Positions 8,795 to 16,941 of a stretch of 64,000 nucleotides of DNA are shown here, piece after piece. This DNA comes from Buchananella felis. GTDB lineage: Bacteria > Actinomycetota > Actinomycetes > Actinomycetales > Actinomycetaceae. The notes below the pieces were generated by a model. The model was given only the letters and a program-made list of their open reading frames with translations. It searched no databases and was not told the origin of the DNA. A program made the translations under genes and the position numbers. Position 1 is the stretch's first letter. Each line of letters opens with the position of its first letter. The DNA lies in assembly GCF_041380015.1 (NCBI RefSeq), contig NZ_CP159978.1; one strand, written 5' to 3'.

Positions 8795-10321
8795 ATGGCC
8801 ACTTTTGTAGACCGCGTGACGGTACACGCGGCCGGAGGCAACGGCGGCAACGGATGCACCTCCATCCGACGGGAGAAGTTCAAGCCATTGGCAGGTCCCG
8901 ACGGAGCCGACGGCGGCAACGGTGGGTCCGTCATCCTGGAGGTGGACCCGCAGACCACCACGCTGCTGGCCTACCACCGCTCCCCGCACCGCCGCGCCGA
9001 GCACGGTACCGCCGGAGCTGGCGACATGCGCCAGGGAAAGAACGGCGAGGACCTGGTGCTGCCGGTTCCCTCCGGCACCGTGGTGAAGGACCAGCACGGC
9101 AACGTCGTAGCCGACCTGGTTACTCCCGGTGAGAGGTTCGTTGCTGCGGCAGGCGGACAGGGCGGACTGGGCAACGCCTCGCTGGCGTCCAAGACCCGCA
9201 AGGCGCCCGGTTTTGCCCTCCTGGGCGAGCCGGGTGAGGAAGCCACGCTCGTGCTGGAGCTGAAGTCGGTGGCCGACGTCGCCCTGGTTGGCTACCCGAG
9301 CGCCGGCAAGTCCTCTTTGATCGCCGCGCTCTCCGCCGCGCGCCCAAAGATCGCCGACTACCCGTTCACCACCCTGGTACCAAATCTGGGCGTGGTGGAA
9401 GCCGGCGAGGATCGCTTCACCGTGGCCGACGTGCCGGGGCTGATTCCCGGTGCCGCGCAGGGCAAGGGCCTTGGCCTGGAGTTTTTGCGCCACATCGAGC
9501 GCTGCGCCGTGATCGTGCACGTGCTGGACTGCGCCACCCTGGAGCCAGGACGCGACCCGCTCAGCGACCTGGAGACGCTGGAAGCCGAACTGGCGCAGTA
9601 CGCCGCAGACCTGGCACCTTCCCACGGCCACAAGGAGCTGATGAGCCGGCCCCGCCTGGTGGTGTTGAACAAGGTGGACGTGCCAGAGGCAAAGGACCTG
9701 GCTGAGATGGTGCGTGACTCCATCGAGGAGCGTGGCCTGCCGGTATTCGAGGTGTCTGCCGTCAGCCACGCCGGGCTAAAGCCGCTCGTGTTCGCGCTAG
9801 CGCACATGGTGCGCAAGGAGAGGGCCGCCCAGCCGCAGGTGGCCGAGCGCGTGGTGTTGCGCCCGGCACCGGTGGCGCGGCGCGGCGGCGCGGGCGAGTT
9901 CACCATCGAGGCTGTCAACACCCCGGAGGGCCCTGCCTTCCAGCTGCGAGGCGCCAAACCGGAGCGGTGGGTGCGTCAGACGGACTTCACCAACGACGAA
10001 GCTATCGGTTACCTGGCCGACCGCCTGAACAAGCTAGGGGTCGAGGAGGCTTTGTTCAAGAAGGGAGCCCACGCCGGAGACACGGTGATCATCGGCGCGA
10101 TCGAGGACGGTGTCATCTTCGACTGGGAGCCCACCCTAATGACCGGGGCGGAGCTGCTGGGCGGGCGCGGTACGGACTCTCGCCTGGACATGAACGAGCG
10201 CCGCACCAACGTCGAGCGCCGCCAGCAGTACAAGGACCGGATGGACGCCAAGGCCGCTGCTCGCGCGGAGCTGCGCGCGGACGCGGAGCACGGGGTGTGG
10301 ACCGACCCGGAACGGGACTGA
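8795..10321 (+). CDS. obg: GTPase Obg/CgtA
   Basis: Essential ribosome-associated GTPase in 50S maturation and stress signalling. The N-terminal glycine-rich Obg fold (residues 1-160, VTVHAAGGNGGNGC and DGADGGNGG) is followed by the G domain: P-loop GYPSAGKSS, G3 DVPGLIPGAAQGKGLG and G4 NKVD. A C-terminal OCT domain (about 345-430) precedes an Arg/Ala/Asp-rich tail. The ATG at 8795 has AGGAGG 7 bases upstream, so longer upstream reading frames are rejected. At 508 residues it is long because of the OCT domain and tail, as usual in Actinobacteria. Confidence 0.97.
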   Translation: MATFVDRVTVHAAGGNGGNGCTSIRREKFKPLAGPDGADGGNGGSVILEVDPQTTTLLAYHRSPHRRAEHGTAGAGDMRQGKNGEDLVLPVPSGTVVKDQHGNVVADLVTPGERFVAAAGGQGGLGNASLASKTRKAPGFALLGEPGEEATLVLELKSVADVALVGYPSAGKSSLIAALSAARPKIADYPFTTLVPNLGVVEAGEDRFTVADVPGLIPGAAQGKGLGLEFLRHIERCAVIVHVLDCATLEPGRDPLSDLETLEAELAQYAADLAPSHGHKELMSRPRLVVLNKVDVPEAKDLAEMVRDSIEERGLPVFEVSAVSHAGLKPLVFALAHMVRKERAAQPQVAERVVLRPAPVARRGGAGEFTIEAVNTPEGPAFQLRGAKPERWVRQTDFTNDEAIGYLADRLNKLGVEEALFKKGAHAGDTVIIGAIEDGVIFDWEPTLMTGAELLGGRGTDSRLDMNERRTNVERRQQYKDRMDAKAAARAELRADAEHGVWTDPERD

Positions 10322-10341
10322 GCTTTCCCAGCATTAGACGT

Positions 10342-10377
10342 GGGCGGGGCGGGAGGTTTCACCTCCCGCCCCGCCCC
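10342..10377. terminator. Bidirectional terminator between obg and gatZ-like gene
   Basis: A near-perfect 16-bp G+C stem (gggcggggcgggaggt and its complement) with a 3-base loop, followed by TTT on the plus strand, lies between the convergent genes. Confidence 0.8.
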
Positions 10378-10404
10378 TTTGGGCTACCTGGCTATCGGAT
10401 GGAC

Positions 10405-11688
10405 TCAGGCGCCGAAGCAGGCCACAGCGTAGGGGCGCATGCAGTCACGCACGCGGTCTAGCAGCAGGGCCTTAGCGTTCAGGGCGAGCTCGCCAGTGCG
10501 GACGCGCTCGTACTGCAGCGGCATGTACTGGCTTACCAGCGGCTCCGGGATCGCTACGGCGTCGAGGTTTGCCAGCAGCTTGTCCACGGCAGCCGAGATG
10601 GTCTCGTTGGGCCAGTAGTAGCGCATGCGGTCGGAGTAGGAGTACTTGCGAGCGATTCGCTTGGTGTCCTCGTCGCCCTCGTAGTACTTCTCCCAGTAGC
10701 CGGGCTGCTCCACCATTACCTGCTCGATCACGTCGATCAGGTTGGAACGCTGGTCGGCGGCCACCAGGTCCTCTTCGATGCGGGCCAGGGCAAACAGGCC
10801 CTCGCGCAGGTTGAAGGTCAGCCCCGGGCCGACCTTCAAGATGGCCCAGTGGTCCTTCACCAGCTGAGCCAGGTTAGCCGGGGTCTGGTAGTCAGTGGAG
10901 TGAGCCTCGAATACCAGGGTCGGCTCATCGTCCAGTACAGTGCGCAGCTCAGTGGTGCCTTCGTGGACGTAGTCGACCACCTTCAGGTGGTCAAACTCCA
11001 CGGCGGGCTGCACCACCAGCGCGGCGATGCGCGGCCACACGTCGGTCAAGCCCACGGCCTCGAAGGCAGCGCGGTGGGCGGCCAGCGTCGCGGCGGCAGC
11101 GTCCTTAGAGGTCGGGGTGATCTCACCCAGCTCCTCCTGGTGGCCGCCGGGCACCGGCACCTCGGTGCCAATGACGTAGTAGACCTGGCCGGCGGTACCG
11201 GCGCGCTCTGCGGCCTCCTCGGCAACCTTCATCAGACGGGCGGCGCGCTCGGCAGCGATCTCATCGGTGATGGGGAAGGGGTCGCCGGCGCAAGAGAAGG
11301 AGCAGTCCAGGTGGATCTTGGTGTAGCCGGCCTCGACATAGGCGGCCACCAGGTCGTCCGCCTTGGCCATCGCGCTCTCGGGCTCCTCGGCCTGCCAGCG
11401 GTTGGGGCCCAGGTGGTCGCCGCCCAGCACAACACGCTCACGCGGCAAACCGGCCTCATCGGCGATGCCAAAGACCAAGTCCCGGAAGTCGGCGGGCTTC
11501 ATGCCGGTGTAACCACCAAACTGGTCCACCTGGTTGGAGGTGGCCTCGATTAGCACGTAGGCGTCGTCCGCCAGCGCCTGGTCGATCGCCGCCCGCAGCA
11601 CCAGTGGGTGTGCCGAGCAGACGGAGTAAATGCCGGCAGCCTTGCCGGCCTTGTGGGCTGCGATCGTCGCGGCGAATGGGTTGGTCAT
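10405..11688 (-). CDS. gatZ: D-tagatose-1,6-bisphosphate aldolase subunit, GatZ/KbaZ family
   Basis: GatZ/KbaZ proteins are TIM-barrel, non-catalytic partners that stabilise or activate the class II tagatose-bisphosphate aldolase GatY/KbaY/AgaY. The family signature is visible as GIYSVCSAHPLVLRAA, YVLIEATSNQVDQFGGYTGM and LGGDHLGPNRWQ; length (427) is typical. Of two adjacent ATGs the second (11688) is preferred, with GGAGG 6 bases upstream. It is alone on its strand, 14 kb from the aldolase at 25156 that it probably serves, which is unusual since these genes often sit together. The GalNAc/galactose context supports a tagatose pathway role, but the substrate is inferred. Confidence 0.88.
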   Translation of the reverse strand: MTNPFAATIAAHKAGKAAGIYSVCSAHPLVLRAAIDQALADDAYVLIEATSNQVDQFGGYTGMKPADFRDLVFGIADEAGLPRERVVLGGDHLGPNRWQAEEPESAMAKADDLVAAYVEAGYTKIHLDCSFSCAGDPFPITDEIAAERAARLMKVAEEAAERAGTAGQVYYVIGTEVPVPGGHQEELGEITPTSKDAAAATLAAHRAAFEAVGLTDVWPRIAALVVQPAVEFDHLKVVDYVHEGTTELRTVLDDEPTLVFEAHSTDYQTPANLAQLVKDHWAILKVGPGLTFNLREGLFALARIEEDLVAADQRSNLIDVIEQVMVEQPGYWEKYYEGDEDTKRIARKYSYSDRMRYYWPNETISAAVDKLLANLDAVAIPEPLVSQYMPLQYERVRTGELALNAKALLLDRVRDCMRPYAVACFGA

Positions 11689-11777
11689 CATCGTCCTCCA
11701 GTGAGTGGGTTTGCTCGTTAGCTATCCTATCGCGTCAAAAATGCGCATGCAGCTGTTCGGCGCCTACGTAAGCACAA

Positions 11778-11791
11778 TAGAATCGGGCATG
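11778..11791 (+). promoter_or_regulatory. Candidate -10 box giving a leaderless proB mRNA
   Basis: TAGAAT at 11778-11783 lies 7 bases before the proB GTG, so transcription would start at or next to the start codon. No ribosome site is visible upstream of the GTG, consistent with leaderless translation, which is common in Actinobacteria. The -35 region is weak. Confidence 0.45.
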
Positions 11792-12897
11792 TGAGCAAAC
11801 GTGAACTCGTGACCAGCGCGGCGCGCATCGTTGTCAAGATCGGCTCCTCCTCGCTCACGCGACCAGATGGTGGCCTAGACCTAAACCGAATCGATTCCGT
11901 TGCGCAGGTGATTGGCCGGTTACGCCTTAACGGCCAGGCGCCGGTACTGGTCTCCTCCGGTGCCATGGCCGCAGGGCGTGGCCGCCTTGGCTTGACCAGC
12001 CGCCCCCGCGAACTGGCCACGGCCCAGGCGTGCAGCGCGGTTGGTCAGGGCGTGCTCATGGCGCGTTGGACCGAATCATTCATCGCTCACCGGGCAGAAG
12101 TGGGTCAGGTACTGCTCACCGCAGAGGACCTCATGCGTCGCGAGCACTACACCAACGCCGCCCGCGCACTGGAGCGTCTAGTGCGCCTGGGAGTGGTGCC
12201 GATCATCAACGAGAACGACGCAGTAGCCACCGAGGAAATGCGCTTTGGCGACAACGATCGCCTCTCCGCTCTAGTAGCCCAGCTGCTACACGCCGATGTA
12301 TTGGTGATGCTCACGGACGTCGACGGGCTCTACGATCGCCCGCCCTCGCGCCCCGGTGCCAAGAGAATCGGGGTGGTGCGCTCCGAGCAAGACCTGGCCG
12401 GGCTTGATGTAACTGGACGAGGTAGTGACCTGGGCACCGGCGGAATGGCCTCCAAGATCATCGCTGCCAGTGCCGCTGCCAGTGCCGGGGTAGGGGTAGT
12501 GCTTACCAGTGCCGACAACCTAGCGGCTGCCGTCGCCGGTGAGGAAGTGGGCACTTGGTTCGAGCCCACTGGCCGCCACGCAGGCAACAAACGCATCTGG
12601 ATGGCGCACGCTGCCTCCCCGCTTGGAGCACTGGTGTTGGATGAGGGGGCAGTGCGTGCGGTCACCGAACAGAACCGCTCCTTGCTCGCAGCTGGTATCG
12701 CGGAGGTGAAGGGCGAGTTCGTTGCCGGAGACGTGGTGGACCTGCTTTCCGCAGACGGTGGAGTGGTGGCCCGCGGCATAGCGGCATACGGCTCAGGGGA
12801 AGTGCGGGAACTACAAGGCATGAGATCGGCCGACTTCGCCGCCGGGGAGGCCCCCCGACCGGTGGTACACCGCGACCACCTGGCAATTCTGCGCTGA
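11791..12897 (+). CDS. proB: Glutamate 5-kinase (ProB)
   Basis: Phosphorylates glutamate to gamma-glutamyl phosphate, the first and feedback-controlled step of proline synthesis. The amino-acid-kinase domain is clear: IVVKIGSSSLTR near the N-terminus, LVSSGAMAAGRGRLGL, VPIINENDAVA, LSALVAQLLHADVLVMLTDVDGLY and GTGGMASKI. A C-terminal PUA domain covers about residues 275-368. Length is standard. The GTG start is inferred to be leaderless. In many actinomycetes obg, proB and proA are adjacent; here a reversed gatZ-like gene and three further genes intervene before proA. Confidence 0.96.
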   Translation: MSKRELVTSAARIVVKIGSSSLTRPDGGLDLNRIDSVAQVIGRLRLNGQAPVLVSSGAMAAGRGRLGLTSRPRELATAQACSAVGQGVLMARWTESFIAHRAEVGQVLLTAEDLMRREHYTNAARALERLVRLGVVPIINENDAVATEEMRFGDNDRLSALVAQLLHADVLVMLTDVDGLYDRPPSRPGAKRIGVVRSEQDLAGLDVTGRGSDLGTGGMASKIIAASAAASAGVGVVLTSADNLAAAVAGEEVGTWFEPTGRHAGNKRIWMAHAASPLGALVLDEGAVRAVTEQNRSLLAAGIAEVKGEFVAGDVVDLLSADGGVVARGIAAYGSGEVRELQGMRSADFAAGEAPRPVVHRDHLAILR

Positions 12898-12917
12898 CGG
12901 ATTAAGGGTAGGGGCAG

Positions 12918-13619
12918 GTGGCGACGGTTTCTGAGTGGAGGGCTCGGTTAAGGGGAGCCACTCTGACGGGCGCAGCGGAGATCCTGGAGGAGAACTCCGG
13001 CCTGCCGGGGCCGCGCGCAAACACCGCGCTCATGCAAGCGGCGGCCTTGGAGCTGCCGCCGGCCTGGGCCGACGAGCTGCTTGCGAGCGGGTCCGAATAC
13101 CTGGCCACGTGCGCGGCAGCCATTAGTGGAGCGCACGCGGACACACCGGGGGAGGAGCACCGCGCCAGGAACCTGGCGGCGGATTCCCGCTGGCGCGTGC
13201 GGGAGGGGGTGGCGACCGGACTGCAACTGCTAGGCGACCGCGCCCCTGCAGCGCTGCTTGCGCTCCTACCCCTGTGGTCAACGGACCGGGACCCGCTCGT
13301 GAAGCGGGCGGCGGTGGCGGCCTGCTGCGAGCCCAGGCTGCTTAAGACCCCCGCAATGGCTAAGGCGGCAATCGACTGCTGCGCTGGCGCCACCACGGCG
13401 CTGTGTCTGCAGCCCGCGCACGTGCGCTCCCTGCGCGAGTGGCGCTCCCTGCGGCAAACGCTGGGATACGGCTGGAGTGTGGCCGTGGCCGCCGCCCCGG
13501 AGAGCGCGCTACCTCAATTCGCGAGCCTGGACACGACCGATCCCGACGTCGCCTGGATCGTGGCAAGCAACCGCAAGAAGAAGCGAATGGAACGCGTGCT
13601 TGCGGCCCACGGCCTCTAA
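12918..13619 (+). CDS. HEAT-repeat-like protein of unknown function
   Basis: A 233-residue soluble protein, rich in Ala/Leu helices, starting 20 bases after proB and probably cotranscribed with it. Segments such as DSRWRVREGVATGLQLLGDR and DPLVKRAAVAACCEPRLL are typical of HEAT/armadillo repeats, including the D-x-x-W/V-R-V-R-E pattern. No catalytic motif or signal peptide is visible. GTG start with a purine-rich GTAGGGGCAG directly before it. DNA alkylation-repair and lyase adaptor families share this look, but nothing assigns it firmly; a scaffolding role is only a guess. Confidence 0.75.
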   Translation: MATVSEWRARLRGATLTGAAEILEENSGLPGPRANTALMQAAALELPPAWADELLASGSEYLATCAAAISGAHADTPGEEHRARNLAADSRWRVREGVATGLQLLGDRAPAALLALLPLWSTDRDPLVKRAAVAACCEPRLLKTPAMAKAAIDCCAGATTALCLQPAHVRSLREWRSLRQTLGYGWSVAVAAAPESALPQFASLDTTDPDVAWIVASNRKKKRMERVLAAHGL

Positions 13620-14009
13620 CCAAATCGAACTGCGGTCCGCAAATCTGCGCGGAGGGGAGCGACGTCGGCCGCAAATGGCCGACTGATTGGGGTAGGCCAC
13701 GCGAGTTAGCAAGTGTGCTTCGGTGGCAGCGTGGTCAAGCTGAGCAGGAGCGGTCCCCCAACGGACCCCGCAGACCGCATCCAAGCTGAGTGCCACCGGC
13801 GAACCCTACCGAACCGGGTATGCGCTAACTCATACGGTATAGGGGCCGCTTATTGGGCTCTGCTTACTAAAATCTCGTGGTCGAAGCGGTTGAGGATCGA
13901 GTGATTCCACGAGGTTGAGCCTGGCTGCCTCTTGCCCAACTGGTTTCCGAATTACATCGGTTAGCTGCCCTTCAAGCCAAGAAATATCGCTTACCGAACG
14001 GAACTGAAA
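13620..14009 (+). other. Gene-free stretch upstream of the CWB2 protein
   Basis: These 390 bases hold no convincing gene and are less G+C-rich than the flanks, as expected for the promoter and leader of the secreted protein that follows. TATAGG near 13837 is a possible -10 element. A gcggtccgcaaatctgcg stretch near 13632 has partial dyad symmetry. Nothing else is recognised. Confidence 0.3.
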
Positions 14010-16538
14010 GTGAAGCTAAAGCGCTACCTCAGCGCGGCGGCCGCCTTTGGGCTTATCGTCAGCGTTGCCCCGGCCGCGCTCGCGGCCCCGGCGGGTGCCT
14101 CCGTTACTGCGGACCTACCCAACTCCGCCTTCGGCCTGGTCCAGCCAGCTGCCGAACCCACGTCCTTCCCGACCACCCCGCCCCCGGCGCCAGCTCCAAC
14201 TGACGCAGTTGACGTCAAGGACTACGACCAGCTATTGGCGGCTATAGCAAATGGCGGCTACATTCGCCTCACGGCCAGCTTTACCCTCACCGAGACTGTG
14301 GAAATCCCGGCAGGGACGACGGTCACCCTAGACCTCAACAACAAAACCCTCACTGCCGCAAAGGACGGGTGGCGTTTGAAGTGGGGTTTCATCAACCGCG
14401 GCAACTTGACCGTGCGAACCAGCACCCTGGGCCAGCAGGCCACAATCTCCTCCAAGGGCATCCAGAACTACGGTCAGCTCGCTTTGGAAGGCGGCACCAT
14501 CGAGTGCCGCAACCACGACGACGGCGCCTCGGTGTTCAACATGGTGGAAGAGGCCCGCTTCACGATGACAGGCGGGAGCCTCTACTCCTTCGCAGGCATG
14601 ACCTACGGGGGAAAGGAAAGCCACCGCGATAACTCCCTTTACGGCACGCCGCTCACGCAGACCGCCGGCCAAGCAGAAATCACCGGTGGAATGGTTGTTG
14701 GAGACAACCTTGCAATGGATATTCGGGGCGGAACCGTTTCGGTAAGCAACGCCTACGTGCGCGGTAGTGGCCTCGATGAGCCCGCAGTGCGTGTGGGTAA
14801 GTCATCAACACCAGCGGTGCTTAACATTTCCGATTCATGGTTGGGACACCGGGGTGGTGGCATGAACGCCGAGGTATTCCGCCAAGGCGTGCTCAACCTC
14901 AGAAACGTCCAGTTGCACCAGGCTGGCACCGGCTCAATCCGGCAAGACTTCACCTTCACCTCCATCCTTGTCCGGGACGGGGGAGAAGTGAACATGTCGC
15001 GCATTCGCCAAGAATCCAACGGCACCGGTATGCGCGTGCTGGAGAGCGGCGGAACGATCAACATCGACATGCCTGCTCCCAGCCCTGCGCAGCTTGCCGC
15101 CTTCTACCGGGACGGCGAGAACCGGTACAAGGTCGGAGACGATGAGCTGTGGTCCAAGACTCGTCTGCTCCGCAATGACGCCGGCGACAAGGGTGCGATC
15201 AACTTCCGTCCCCTAGACAACCCAGCGCCGTCGGCGTCGGCGTCGGCTTCCGCCTCTGCTAGCCAGTCGGCGTCGGCCTCCGCCTCCGCGTCTGCTAGCC
15301 AGTCGGCGTCGGCCTCCGCCTCCGCGTCTGCTAGCCAGTCGGCTTCTGCGTCGGCTTCGGCTTCGGCGTCCGCTTCCGCGTCGGCAAGCCAGTCGGCGTC
15401 GGCCTCCGCTTCCGCATCGGCTAGCCAGTCGGCGTCGGCCTCGGCGTCCGCTTCTGCGTCTGCTAGCCAGTCGGCGTCGGCCTCGGCCTCTGCGTCGGCT
15501 AGCCAGTCTGCGTCTGCCTCTGCGTCTGCTTCTGCGTCTGCTAGCCAGTCGGCGTCGGCCTCCGCCTCCGCCTCCGCCTCCGCCTCCGCTTCGGCCTCCG
15601 CCTCCGCCTCCGCCTCCGCCTCCGCGTCGGCCTCCGTCCAGCCGGGCGTGGAGCGGCTGGCTGGCAGCTCTCGCTATGGGACGTCGCGAGCAGTTTTCGA
15701 CGCTGCGAAGTGGGGAGACACGGTGGTGCTCGCCTCCGGTGCCAATCCGGCTGATGCGTTGGCGGCAACACCGTTGGCGGCAGCTTTGAATGCGGCCGTC
15801 CTCTTAACCCCTGCCGGGAGCCTGGACATCGACACCACCGCCGCGCTGCGATCTGCGCGCGCGAACGGAGCTAAGCGAGTGATTGTGGTGGGCGGTCCCA
15901 CTGCCGTGGGTCGCAGCGTGGAAAGCCAGGTACGTTCCCTCGGCTTCGAGGTCGAGCGCATTGCCGGCGCTGACAGGTTTGCCACCGCCGTTGAGCTTTC
16001 TGTTCGCACCCAGTCGGTTTACCGGTCTGCCGGTACCGAGGTGGGAGCTGTGTTCTTCGTTGACGGCACTCAATTCGCTGATGCCTTGGCTGCCGGACCG
16101 GCTGCCGCTGCAAAGAGTGGCGTGATCCTGCTGACGCGGGGAGCGATGATGCCTGGGGTGAGCAAAACGCGCGCTAAGTCCCTGGGAGTCCAACTGTTTG
16201 CGCTGGGCGGCAAGGCGGCTGTGGCTTCCGGTGCCATGGGAGCTGAGGCGGTTGTTGGCGCCGACCGTGTGGAGACGTCCGTTAAGGCTGCCAAGCGGTT
16301 TGTGCCCGGTGCCCTTACCGCAGTGGTGGCAAACGGGGACGGATTTGCTGACGCGCTCTCTGGTGGGGCGCTGGCTGCCCGGTTCGGGGGAGTGCTGTTG
16401 CTAAGCAAGGCTGGAACAGTGCCCAGCAGCCTGGATGCACACTTCCGGGCGGGCGGCTACCGTCGCGTCTTTGTGACTGGAGGCGTGAAGTCCGTCAGCG
16501 CCGCCGTGCTGCAACAGATTCGCAAGTACATCGGCTGA
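14010..16538 (+). CDS. Secreted cell-wall-binding protein with beta-helix region, Ser-Ala linker and three CWB2 repeats
   Basis: An 842-residue exported surface protein. The signal peptide MKLKRYLSAAAAFGLIVSVA ends near ALA-APAG. Residues about 70-395 alternate short strands with Asn/Gly turns (for example LDLNNKTLTA, GTIECRNHDDGAS) and resemble a right-handed parallel beta-helix, the fold of pectate-lyase-like adhesins and carbohydrate enzymes. Residues about 407-543 are a SASASQSAS low-complexity stalk. Three cell-wall-binding repeat 2 (CWB2) units follow, recognisable by RLAGSSRYGTS, VVLASGANPADALAA, VIVVGGPTAV, RIAGADRFATA and FVTGGVKSVS. CWB2 triplets anchor proteins non-covalently to wall polymers. 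GTG start. Its position between proB and proA suggests an inserted accessory gene; the ligand is unknown. Confidence 0.85.
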   Translation: MKLKRYLSAAAAFGLIVSVAPAALAAPAGASVTADLPNSAFGLVQPAAEPTSFPTTPPPAPAPTDAVDVKDYDQLLAAIANGGYIRLTASFTLTETVEIPAGTTVTLDLNNKTLTAAKDGWRLKWGFINRGNLTVRTSTLGQQATISSKGIQNYGQLALEGGTIECRNHDDGASVFNMVEEARFTMTGGSLYSFAGMTYGGKESHRDNSLYGTPLTQTAGQAEITGGMVVGDNLAMDIRGGTVSVSNAYVRGSGLDEPAVRVGKSSTPAVLNISDSWLGHRGGGMNAEVFRQGVLNLRNVQLHQAGTGSIRQDFTFTSILVRDGGEVNMSRIRQESNGTGMRVLESGGTINIDMPAPSPAQLAAFYRDGENRYKVGDDELWSKTRLLRNDAGDKGAINFRPLDNPAPSASASASASASQSASASASASASQSASASASASASQSASASASASASASASASQSASASASASASQSASASASASASASQSASASASASASQSASASASASASASQSASASASASASASASASASASASASASASVQPGVERLAGSSRYGTSRAVFDAAKWGDTVVLASGANPADALAATPLAAALNAAVLLTPAGSLDIDTTAALRSARANGAKRVIVVGGPTAVGRSVESQVRSLGFEVERIAGADRFATAVELSVRTQSVYRSAGTEVGAVFFVDGTQFADALAAGPAAAAKSGVILLTRGAMMPGVSKTRAKSLGVQLFALGGKAAVASGAMGAEAVVGADRVETSVKAAKRFVPGALTAVVANGDGFADALSGGALAARFGGVLLLSKAGTVPSSLDAHFRAGGYRRVFVTGGVKSVSAAVLQQIRKYIG
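15228..15640 (+). repeat. Ser-Ala-(Gln) codon repeat tract
   Basis: About 410 bases of TCG/TCC/TCT plus GCG/GCC/GCT codons, punctuated by CAG, coding for the SASASQSAS stalk. Blocks of 36-48 bases recur with synonymous changes and the final 80 bases are near-perfect 6-bp repeats. The tract length is likely to vary between strains. Confidence 0.9.
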
Positions 16539-16941
16539 CGCCTAAGTAGGCACAGCCAGAGCCGCCGGCAGGGCGCCATCTGTGCTGTTCTAGAGGGGCG
16601 TGTGTTCAACTGGGCCGCAGTGTCCGGAAGGGCACACGCCCCTGCCGCTATCTTCCCCGCAACCGACTGGCAACAGGTGGTGGCAGGAAGACACGGGCTG
16701 ATGAGCTACACAGCGTTCCCTCGCCTTGGGCTGCCTACTGAAAGATCAGGCTTCGCAGACCAAGGCGCGGGGCCGCCGGATCCTTCACAATCAGGCCCAC
16801 AGCCGCGTGGAAGTACTTTTCAAATGTGGGTGCCGGCGTCTACATTCTGTTGAGAATCGGAATCAGGTTCGGGCTCAAACCGCTTAGGGTGAGGCCGGCA
16901 GATGCTGATTCGTCTCACCAGCAAATTGAAGAAGGTTTCTA
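16539..16941 (+). other. Gene-free stretch before the Ltp-repeat protein
   Basis: About 400 bases with no supported gene. Apart from the hairpin at 16594-16643 it presumably holds the promoter for the next gene. The last 100 bases are relatively A+T-rich, ending in GAAGAAGG as the ribosome site. Confidence 0.35.
16594..16643 (+). terminator. Hairpin downstream of the CWB2 gene
   Basis: AGGGGCGTGTG (16594-16604) pairs perfectly with CACACGCCCCT (16633-16643) around a 28-base loop, 56 bases after the stop. It may end the transcript; the loop is long and there is no T-run. Confidence 0.4.

Noticed and set aside
15228..15640. CRISPR-like regular repeat.
   Set aside because: The repetition is in-frame Ser/Ala codons without unique spacers.
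16602..16853. Small 83-codon gene between the CWB2 and Ltp genes.
   Set aside because: It runs through the downstream hairpin and has no ribosome site or family resemblance.
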